From positions 5,270,001 to 5,334,000 of the forward strand of contig CAJSYZ010000005.1 of the NCBI GenBank assembly GCA_910574455.1: DNA of 64,000 nt, in the 5' to 3' direction. This document shows positions 55,078 through 64,000 of the stretch, piece after piece. Within the stretch, counting starts at the first letter, position 1; every line of letters begins with the position of its first letter. Below the pieces are notes generated by a model that had not been told where the DNA came from, did no database searches, and was given only the letters and a program-made list of their open reading frames with translations. The translations under genes were made by a program, and so were the position numbers. Source of the DNA: Trichaptum fuscoviolaceum (Eukaryota > Basidiomycota > Agaricomycetes > Hymenochaetales > Trichaptaceae).

Positions 55078-56395
55078 TTAGTTAGCCTGACTATTCTTTT
55101 CTTTCTGATACGAAAACCTGGAATTCTTGTAATTGTCCTCGGCATCCTCATCCGCAAACTCATAGTCGTTGTACCCTTCAGCAGTCTTGGTGTAGAATGT
55201 GTTGCGCATATAGGGCGTGAATGGTATGTCCTTGGCAATACGAGCTGGCAGGTCGGGCTAATGTAAAGCAGACATAAATCTTTAGATTCTAAGTGCATTG
55301 AAAATGATGAGATGCATACGTTTGCAATGAAATGACGACCAAATGCGACGAGGTCGTCTTTCTCCTCAGCTGCCTGTATCGCTAGCTGCCGCGTATATGC
55401 GCCAGCAGTAACGTAAACTGAGCCATTCTCCCTGCTTCCGGGCACGTTCCAGATCGCGCGGAGGAAATCGTTTGACTCGCCCTCGAGTGCCTTGCGATCT
55501 GCTATACCTGCAACGCGAGGTTCTACAATATGCAGGTATGCAAATCGAGGATAGAGCTGGCGGACTCGAACGACGAGATATGCGAAGGTAGGGTAAGGGT
55601 CACTCATACGCATATCTAAGACATACACATCTTATTATCGGGTGAAACATAAACACAGAAATTACAGTACGTACCTTGAAATGTACTGAACGGACTCATT
55701 CGGATGGCTGTTCTTTCTTCACCAACAGCGTTTACGACGGCCTTGATAACTTCCAATGGAAAGCGAGACCTCTTCTCGATGCTCCCACCCCATTCGTCAC
55801 TTCGTTTGTTGCTGACATCCTGGATGAATTGGTCGATCAAGTATCCGTGTGCGCCGTGGATCTCAACTCCGTCGAAACCTGCGCCAAATACCGCGTTCTT
55901 TGCTGCTTGTGCGTATAAGGCGACATATTCCCAGATCTCGGCATCCGTCAGAGCGCGAGGCGGAATTGTGCGATCCGAGAGCTGGACATCTGAGGCAGAT
56001 ATATACGGGTATGGTCCACCGGGGTTGGAGACGCTATCCGTTGCTGTAATGACTTCCGTGAAAGCAGCGCGTCCAAGGGCCCAGATCTGCAAGAAAATAT
56101 GGCTTCCCCGAGAGTGAACGGCCTCAGTAACCTTCTTCCATCCTTGGATTTGTTCAGGAGACCATATACCAGGAACATTGTCCATGCCGCCAGCACGGGC
56201 AGCTATATAAGTTGCCTCTGTGACAAGGAGAGTACCCGGAACGGAAGCACGCTGAGCATAATAGTCGACCATTAAGTCCGTCGGGACATGAGAGTCGGTG
56301 GCACGAAAGCGAGTAAGCGGAGCAAGTATAACCCGATGGTTAAGAGTAAGTTTTCCAACACGAGTTGGTTGGAAGAGCTTGGTTGCGGTAGACAT
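55078..56395 (-). CDS. Old yellow enzyme (NADH:flavin oxidoreductase), tandem copy 2
   Basis: 398 aa in three exons (56395-55675, 55615-55320, 55257-55078). The first two exons (721 and 296 nt) are the same length as in copy 1, which shows tandem duplication. The start at 56395 (MSTATKLFQPTRVGKL) is chosen over an upstream in-frame codon because it aligns with copy 1. Motifs: ILAPLTRFRATDSHVPTDL, IFLQIWALGRAA, VEIHGAHGYLIDQFIQD, NKRSDEWGGSIEKRSRF, HIVEPRVAGIAD, VTAGAYTRQLAI and FGRHFIAN. The C-terminal extension ends QKEKNSQAN. All junctions are GT-AG and in phase; it appears functional. Confidence 0.9.
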
Positions 56396-57357
56396 TTGAT
56401 ATGAGTATAGAAACTGTAGACTGCCTTCAAGACACAAAACTAGAGCCAACCTCCTTAAATAGCCGTCTGAGCAGTCTTGTGTTATCAAGCAATGTCAGTA
56501 TCAGATCCGTAATTTTTAGTAAGTCGAAGACAAATCAATGCGCTCAGCAGCTGAAGTTACTCACCCATGGGTACTCATAACCGAAAATTCACGAAACCGT
56601 GGTTGAGGAAAAGATTTGGCTGGAAAACTGAGACCTTGCAAGTCGGGCTTTGCAATACCCGAGCCCGAGGTGCATCCATATTTGGTAAGACCGAAGTACA
56701 TCGACTCCCTAAACTTTCTTTCTCTTCCACAAGTGCGGGAGCGGGCTCAGTGGGAATATTATCTTCAACGTCAATCCCATAGCCACAGCCCCGGCGGCTT
56801 TCGAAGAGTACTGGCGCAGATCAAGTATCAATACTCTCACAATTTGTCATTAACTTTTACAGCACTCTTCCTTCTCCCGCAGTGCTCCGACTCAGGCTGC
56901 CGTCTGGCGGTGGAAAAAAATACGTAGTACGAACTACGAACTACTTCCGCAAAGGAAACTGCAATGAGTAAGTGAACTGACATGTTCCAGTAAGAGTAGC
57001 TGCCCTTGAACTCACTTCGAAAGCCTTTCGCCACGGAACGTCTCGGGCTGCCGGTGCGATGAGTCAAGCGGACAATCAACGTAGCCTCTTTCGAGGACTC
57101 GGAGGACCTCAAAAAGACCGCGAAAAAGGCTGCTCCAGCGGAACCAAGCCACTGGTGCATCGAAGTTATCGTTCGATACATCTTAAGTATGAATGGGAGC
57201 AGCCGCTGTCCGGGTGGCACGACAGAACGGATTTTGTCCGAAAATTAGTATGGCAACTAGGGAGGTGCGGGCGCGAATGTCTGGCGAAGTCATCGCGAGA
57301 GTCTCGGTGTCTGCGTCGTCTCGTCGGTGCTATATCAACTCATGAGAATGACATCCG
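56396..57357. other. Spacer, no gene recognised
   Basis: Short overlapping frames on both strands without known motifs. It ends at the TA target dinucleotide of the second pogo copy. Confidence 0.4.
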
Positions 57358-57359
57358 TA

Positions 57360-60300
57360 CTGTATTTAACCCACTAATGATAAACTTAACACTGTTTCAC
57401 TCACCGTAAATTTTCCTTGTAGTTTAAGCCTCTTAAAACTTTATATTAATGTGCATGAGGTTCTTCTTAGCATATGTATAGAGTTTGAAGACAAAACATT
57501 GAGGTTTAAATATTTGAACGAATTATTAGTGAGGGCACCTCAAAACGACTGTTTATGCACAAATGATAGATCGTGGGAAATCAGTCGTCATGCGCACAAC
57601 CGCGATAACGATGATCAAATGCCACCACCTCACACCAATGTCCCTCCCTCCCCTCTCGTTCCTATGGCCTTAAAAGCTCTGGGTCAACATTACGAAGGCT
57701 GAAGGCCACTCTGCCTGGGCTTTCATGCCCATTTACAATGCTATGGGCCCCCTCTTGGTCTTGGAGTATAGGACTTTTGTCCTTATCAAGTGTAATCAAT
57801 GCTGGTGATCTTGATAGAGAATGTGAGGGAGATGGCAGCAGAAGGGGAACTCGAGGCATAGGGTGAGTGTTCTCCTTCTCTACTTGTCTGGTTGCTGTTG
57901 ATAAGTCTGTTGATACTGCAGCTTCAGACCTCGTAGTCTTTGAGCGCTTTGTACGAGGACCCTTTGCGATTGCTCGCTGTTCCATTTCCTTGCGCTTCTC
58001 GCCAGCCTTTCGAGTTCGGTCAGCAGCCTTACGGGACTTCTCTGCCTCCCTTTCCAGTTCCTTTGCTCTGCGCATGGCTTCTCTTTCTGCAGTCTTCCTT
58101 TGTTTCTCCAGTTGCCGCTCAGCCTCTTTGCGCAAGCGCTCGGTTTCTCGTCGCTGACGTTCATCGGCCTGACGTGCTTCATTAGCGGTACGCTGTTTCT
58201 CCTTCTCCTGTGCCTCAAGCCTCTTGACTCGAGCTGACACTGCTTTAGGAAGCTCTTCATGTACATCTTTCATACGAGCTGCGTATCTGCAGACTTGAAA
58301 TAAGATCAGAGTGTCTTGATGTGTGAGTAGTCGAGCACTTGAGGTGAGTGCGCGGGAATTGTCCTTTTCCTTCGTTTTTTGGAATAGTTGTGTGCGTAGC
58401 TGACCATTTTCTTGATCCATTAGAGTTTTTTGTGCATGGTCAGCTGCAATCTGCTGACATGCCTGAGCAAGAAGCTCTCGCAGTTGGCCAATTTGTGTAA
58501 TTAACTCGGTTCGAGGAGCTCGTGGAGGTAAGACATTTGGGAGATCAGGTAAGATCAACTTGAATCTTGGTGTGAGCTCCTGATCCTCATTAAAACCCAC
58601 AGGCAGACACGAAGACAGGTGCAAGTCATCTGTGTTTTCGGAGTTGAGTCCTTCAAGCTGAAATTATTATAGTAAGTTTTTGTACTATGACAAATTAATT
58701 TAGTACGCACGTTAGGTTGAACAATAGGTGATAATAGAATTGGCATCGCATTTATAAAAGAGGGTGGTGATGTTGGTAATGGTTGTGCTTCTTTTGTTGT
58801 TGTCGTAAGAGCTGGTGCGAATATTTGATCAGGTAAGATAGTTGAGAGTTCAATGGATAAATTCCTGTCTTTCGAAAGGCTGACTTGATTGTTGCAGTGC
58901 TAAAAGAAGTGATGCGAGCTTTTCCGTAGACGACCAGTAGGTTATCTTTTCTGATTGCAATATTAAGTTTTGACAATTTCGTGACCTCCTTTCGATAGCG
59001 TGTTCCGAGAGGTCCGAATACGCCCACGTCACAGGGCTGAAGAGCATGAGTAGTATGTGGTGGTAGGCATAAAATAATGATACGGTGCTCCTCTGCTAAT
59101 GCCAGGAATTTCAGTGTGCAATGGGAAGAATGGCCATCAAGAATAAGAAGTCGATAATCCATTGGATTGGCAAGTTTGCGATGAGTTTGCGGCTCAAATA
59201 TTAACTGAATCCACAGACTTCCAAGTTCGGCATCTGTCCACCCATTTGGTGACGACGCAATGCTGAGACTTCTATCAGTATATGCGTGTAATGTGTTTTA
59301 ATTGCATACCTTGCATTAATACAATTGCCTTGGGCCCACTGTGGGTTGGTTCGCTTTCCCTTGAAGATTGCGAGTGGATCTAGGGCGGTGCCATCTGCGC
59401 AAACGCACTCAACAAGTGTAACAAGCTCCCGGTTTCCATCCGTCTTCATGTAGACTGTCTTTTGATTACGATCAACCAACACTCGAGCACGGGCACCAAG
59501 ACCCATTTGAACACCCTTCTCATCCATGTTATACAGGTTCTCTGGTTTGATGTCGTACTGTGTGATTGTGTTTTGTAGCATCTCGAAGAACTCCGATGTT
59601 GTTGTCCTATTCAAGGCTTGTGCTCGACAAGATTCAAGTCCGACAGTTATTCGGGACTTCAAGTCTGGGTGCCGTGGCAAGAAACGGTAGACCCATCCGA
59701 TGCCTATGTACACCCCAGCGATGAGGCTGGCCTTCTCACGAATGATCTGAGGAGTCCATGGAATAGAGCGATGGCCGAGACTCTTGATCCACTCGACTAG
59801 TATAGTCTCCTGTGCTCTCGTGAGCTTCATCCTTATCTCCTGGCCCTCACTCCGACTCTTCACTCCAGCTAGCCTCCGTCTAAGTGTCTGATAGCTGACC
59901 CCAAGCTGTGCAGCAACTGCTGAGACCGAAACTCCATAGTATGTGTTAGAAGGTGTCTGGCGAAATCCAGCTCTCTGAATGATATCGACTGCCTCCCGCA
60001 GTTGCTTTTCCTCCTTTCTCTGCTGCTCTTGTTGTGTCGTTTTTGAGCACAACAATGTCTTGTGTTTACGAGCCATTAAGCAAGCCTTAAATGAGAGTTT
60101 AGTTGAGCAAAATAAGTGGAGAAGAGGTGATCTTGATGTACCACAGAGGAGGAGAGCATAGAACATTGCCCCAATGTTTGCTCCGTTACACTAAATATTT
60201 CAAATTCTCTACATTTTACACGACCTGGGCTGAATGAGATCTCGTTCCTGGTTGCGTCAGACGTGATGGGCTGAAAATCTGAAGTGGTAGGAGCATATAG

Positions 60301-60888
60301 GGACTTCTGGATTAATTTGAGGCAAGGCATCTATGTTACATCTATAACTTGCTCATTTTATGCTATTTTACTTTGATTTTTTACTGAGACGCTAATCATA
60401 TGTAAGTTATTCTATGTATGAATTTTTGTGCTAGATATATAATGGGGAGACAGTACAATAAAATTGTGTTTGCGGACAAAGGCCATGGAGGCCCTATTTG
60501 GGAACAGTAGAGTACTGTCTACTCTAACCATTCATATGCAGTACAGATCTACTCAAATAAATATATATAATTACAGACATGTGTAGATAGCACTTATGAT
60601 AGCATGACCAAAATTTGAGTGCTCTATCCTTACGGGTTGAAGAGATAAAAAAGTTTCAAGGAAGGGCAGCTCGTGAGACTTAGCAAATTTGACAGAAAAG
60701 GCACTTTTGGCTTTTGCTGCCAGATTTTCTCCATTTCTACGCATTATAATTCACTCAAAATTTGCAGACTTTGTCTCATATAGTATCTTAATATGTATGC
60801 AAGAAATGAAGCCTCAGTCTGTTGTGTGTGCAGAGAAACAAACATGTTTATCATTGGTAGGTGTTTATCTTTGAGTGGTAGAATACAG
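57360..60888 (-). mobile_element. Pogo/Fot1-like DNA transposon, copy 2 (uninterrupted)
   Basis: A 3529-bp element flanked by TA (57358-57359 and 60889-60890). Ends CTGTATT...AATACAG extend as an imperfect inverted repeat of about 26 bp (left CTGTATTTAACCCACT, right read on the other strand CTGTATTCTACCACT). It carries one transposase gene on the minus strand and a long AT-rich non-coding region (about 60170-60888). It serves as the empty-site reference for the interrupted copy at 23068-37713. Confidence 0.9.
57662..60076 (-). CDS. Pogo-type DDE transposase with C-terminal coiled coil (one 2-bp frameshift)
   Basis: It cuts and pastes the element by DDE chemistry. The start at 60076 (MARKHKTLLCSKTTQQ) is chosen over an upstream in-frame codon because it precedes the helix-turn-helix AVAAQLGVSYQTLRRRL. 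The CENP-B-like second DNA-binding part includes LVEWIKSLGHRSIPWTPQ. The DDE_1 catalytic core has LYNMDEKGVQMGLG, an intron near 59250-59310 that restores NGWTDAELGSLWIQLIFEP, then LILDGHSSH and LPPHTTHALQPCDVGVFGPL. It ends RKTGIYPLNS, where a TC duplication near 58844 shifts the frame relative to copy 1. Downstream a second intron and about 250 aa of Arg/Glu/Lys-rich coiled coil follow to 57662. As it stands the protein would be truncated just after the catalytic core. Confidence 0.75.
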
Positions 60889-61115
60889 TAATATGTAGCT
60901 TTAACTTTAAGTTGGACGCGTGCGACTTTCTCACCTTTTGAGCTTGATGAAGCTATTCAAGTTGCGTCACATCGGTCCCGTTTCTGCGTCCGCCAGCCAA
61001 TTTCTATCGTGACTTGGGTTGATGTGCACTGATTATTAGAAAGATCCTCCCTCTTATTCTTACCTCCATCTGACAATCTAAGCTCCTTGCTGTTCGCTGT
61101 ACAAGCACAGTAGTG

Positions 61116-64000
61116 ATGGCAAAGGGTCAAACAAAGTCTTCTGCAAGTTCAGCCACTCGAAAGAAGCATGCCCGGAAAGCCGCAGGGGGCACAGAGCAGG
61201 CCCTCCCTCTACCCAAGGAGAAGTCCAAAGACAAGTCGGGAAAAGGAAAGGGGAAGAAGGACAAGGAGCCGCGCGTGAAAATGTACATCCGGCCCTCAAA
61301 ACCTGTTCCAGTGCGCCTCGATCCTCTAGATAGCTTAGGACTGGCGAAAGTGATTCCGCCGGACCTTCTTGTCGTTCTGAGGAGGCTCTCGAAGAAGGAT
61401 GCAGTCACGAAACGGAAGGCCATAGAGGAGCTTCGTGATGACTGGGTCGATTATATATTGAGAGGCGAAGATGCGAAAGAAGGAGGGTTAAGGGAAAGTG
61501 CGTTGGTTGTAGTCATGCCTGTTTGGGTACGTGGTCCGGCTTCAAGTTGTATTCGTCTTCTGCATATTTTGCATTCGATTATTGGAATAATTAATTACTT
61601 CAAAGTAGCTGCATCACCTCCCAACACTTTTCCTTCACTCATCGCGGCAGATCCGAGCCACCTCCGCGAGTCTTCACGCTTCTCTGCTACGTATCGAGTC
61701 TCTTCGGTTGTACATCCGGAACTTTGTCGAGGAGATCGGAGAATCGAGTCAGGTCGAGTTAGTGATTGGGTCGTGGGCCCTCTCAGTGCACGATGTAGAC
61801 CGACAGGCATCATCGTCGGCGAGGCGAGCTTGGCAATTGGTCTTCCCTTCCCCGTCATCATCAAGTTCGCTAGGTCTTGTGCCCACGCTCGCTACTCCTT
61901 TATTGCACTTCACACACAACACATTGCTTGACCCTCTTGCATTATACCATGAATTGAACCCTGTCCAGCCGGAATTTGTACCTCCCTTACCTCATGCTCA
62001 AGTGCGTGGAAAGGGTGACACGGGCGCGAAACGTGGCACTCCAGCACCTCTCACGAGACCGGCGCAGAACAGTGGAGACTCGACCCCGCGAAAAGTGGAA
62101 GATGAGGAGGAGAGCGAGGATGACAGGAAGGCCAGGCTTCGTATAGGAGCATTAGGAATTTTCAAATGGGTTATAGGTTTGTAATACGTACACTGACAGG
62201 TTTGCATTACATTAATCGCATTCTTTCATAGAACAACCGAGCTCCGTAGCTTCTGAACCTCTGCTAAACCTCCTCCAATCTCCACTGATCTGGACGAGTC
62301 TTTATCACGGACCTGCAGCGCCTTTTCTTGCTAAGGCACTGGATAGGCCTGCTATACACTTAGGCGCCCATCAGCCAGCCGTTCGACGTTCCGCCTGGAC
62401 CATGTTGTTATCATTATTGAAGTCACGAAAAGGTATAGCCGCAGATAATGTCTTGATGTCACTATATGCTGAACCTTCGATAATTAGATGAAATTAAAAC
62501 TCTCGTTCCTATCCTAAGCTCCGCCATACTCAGAAGCGCATGGGTTGAACCCGATCCACTTGTTCGTAGTGTGATGTGGGAGCCTTTACTTGTGTTTCTC
62601 ATGCGTATGTACCTCTATTTCAGCTGCACCTCTACTTGGCTATGCTAATGCAGTCTCGTCTGCAAATCCACTTCATTCAGAAAACCCGAGAGCTTGGGAG
62701 ATCGATTTAGATAATCAACGATCCTCGGTATTTGCACCTGAGCCTTCTGGTGTACCGGACAACGATGATGAGTCGGAGAGCAGTGACGAGGATGAGGATG
62801 GTAATCATTCATTAGGAGAAAGACAGGCAACCCGCGGAGACAGCAAAGCAGACGAGGACTCACTTCATTCTCATGCATTTGCTGAATTCTTACAATTCCT
62901 TCAACTTGGCTGTTCCGGCTCCCCCGTACAAGGCTATCCGACGATAGTGGTCATCTTATCAACCGTTCCTTCTTCTGTGAGTCCTGAAGCCAATGAACAG
63001 AATATTAGTATCGGTAAAGGTAACACTTTGTGATCAGATTCTCGGAAACAGGCCTGAGGACTGGGGAGACTTCTTGACGTCATTCTGGGCTGCGCTTGAC
63101 GGACGTGCACTCTCGTCGTTGGATAGGTCAGCAAGCGGTGCTGCATTCCTGACCGCGTTACTCGAATGTACTGTCTTCCTCCTGAAGAGAGCAATGGCTT
63201 CCCGGAAATCTGTGGAGTTAGACGATGCAAATGACTTGGAAAAATTGTTGGAAAAATCTTCCAGTGAACAATTAGAACGCGCCTGGGAGGAGATTGTGTC
63301 AGGAAAGCTGCGTGTCAATAACGATGCTGCTGGGAAAGCTATAGCACGAGCATTGGGGAGCCTCGAAAATATCAATCAGGGTACGTGAAATCTGTCATCT
63401 ATTAAACAATTGCCAAATGTTCCCAAATCCAGCTTTCTTTGATGCGGCCTGGACTCCTATATCTTCGTCGCTGTCGATACTTGCGCATCAAGGAAACGAC
63501 AGTCTACCCGCATTTAGCTCGCGGATCGCGCTCCTCAAATCCGTTAACGACTACGTTAAAGTAGAGTCTAATGCTGCCTTCGCCATACAATCTAGTGTGC
63601 GGCAGATAACGAACGATTTACTTCAGCGATGCTCTGAACACCTGTCCACTATTTCCTCCTCCACCGAAGTTCCACATGTGGACCAAAGCTCTGCCTCAGT
63701 GATGCTGAATCTTCTGAAGGACATGATAGATGAATTTGGACCTTTGATTTTCAGCGATGCAAATTTGTCTAAACGAATCGATGAACTCCTGCTGGCAAAT
63801 ACAACTTCAATCCTTCTTTCCTTGAGCGGGCCTGTCCTGCTACTCTCTTATTTCTCTTCGCAACCCTCTCAATTGACCTCTTCCACACTTTGGCATGCGG
63901 TGCTGCGTACTATAAACTTGACCCCTGTAGCGCAAGGTTCGGCGTTACCTGTGCTTTTAGAGGGGGCAGGATCAGGGAAGCTACCATCCTATCTACATCC
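61116..64000 (+). CDS. LTN1: Listerin, E3 ubiquitin ligase of ribosome quality control (3' truncated by window edge)
   Basis: Listerin/Ltn1 ubiquitinates nascent chains on stalled 60S ribosomes. Only the N-terminal region is in the window; the long HEAT-repeat body and C-terminal RING would lie beyond 64000. The start MAKGQTKSSASSATRKKHARK is the family's basic N-terminus, followed by a Lys-rich linker and LLVVLRRLSKKDAVTKRKAIEEL, the conserved first repeat, cited by its core LRRLSKKDAVTKRKA. After short introns come LRLYIRNFVEEIGESSQVELV, of which the core is RNFVEEIGESSQ, then GSWALSVHDVDRQASSSARRAWQ, core VHDVDRQASSSA, FKWVIEQPSS after an intron, and ILGNRPEDWGDFLTSFW. Multiple introns of about 50-60 nt. 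No break was noticed. Confidence 0.85.

Noticed and set aside
1..64000. CRISPR arrays, operons or bacterial-type signals
   Set aside because: Intron-rich genes, LTR elements and fungal families show this is a eukaryotic nuclear sequence; no spaced repeats were seen. No tRNA or rRNA gene was recognised by eye either, though a covariance search would be needed to exclude tRNAs.

Overview
The window reads as nuclear DNA of a filamentous basidiomycete, most likely an Agaricomycete. Nearly every host gene is split by GT-AG introns of about 45-80 nt. Several proteins are typical of mushroom genomes: a DUF6533-type seven-helix membrane protein, a GPI-anchored cupredoxin, tandem SAM methyltransferases and tandem old-yellow-enzyme reductases. 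The repeats are also fungal: a chromodomain Ty3/Gypsy element, pogo/Fot1-like elements and a hAT element.

Layout. 1-6.4 kb: the 3' part of a histidine acid phosphatase (+), a seven-TM protein (-) and a cupredoxin (-), separated by gene-poor stretches. 8.2-15.3 kb: two tandem paralogues (624 and 626 aa) of a family I do not recognise, with the same four-exon structure. 15.9-22.2 kb: a full ABCC/MRP-type ABC transporter (-). 22.6-23.07 kb: a decayed third copy of the unknown family.

23.07-37.71 kb: a nested mobile-element island. A pogo-like element is split in two by about 2.9 kb of foreign DNA that carries a broken alpha-1,3-glucan synthase. That DNA is itself interrupted by a non-autonomous hAT (8-bp duplication) and by a complete Gypsy chromovirus (identical-looking 615-bp LTRs, 5-bp duplication). 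The uninterrupted pogo copy at 57.36-60.89 kb supplies the empty site and shows that the foreign DNA entered between two Ts with no long target duplication. I read it, with moderate confidence, as a Helitron/Helentron-like gene-capturing insertion.

38.5-41.6 kb: two tandem methyltransferases; the first has a 398-bp MITE in an intron. 42.0-49.7 kb: a Cdc20/Ama1-like WD40 protein, a large disordered protein with a PCNA-binding-like motif, and a divergent ribokinase-fold protein whose catalytic Asp appears lost. 50.1-56.4 kb: a redox cluster with an SDR (+), an aldo-keto reductase carrying an in-frame stop (-) and two old yellow enzymes (-). 57.36-60.89 kb: the second pogo copy. 61.1 kb to the end: the 5' part of listerin (Ltn1), the ribosome-quality-control E3 ligase.

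The strongest observations are the nested island, the Gypsy element's predicted -1 frameshift site and 11-nt self-priming primer-binding site, the unknown tandem family with its relic, and the MITE that expands a 46-nt intron to 447 nt. Exon boundaries were placed by eye from splice signals and reading-frame continuity; no alignment or search was run.
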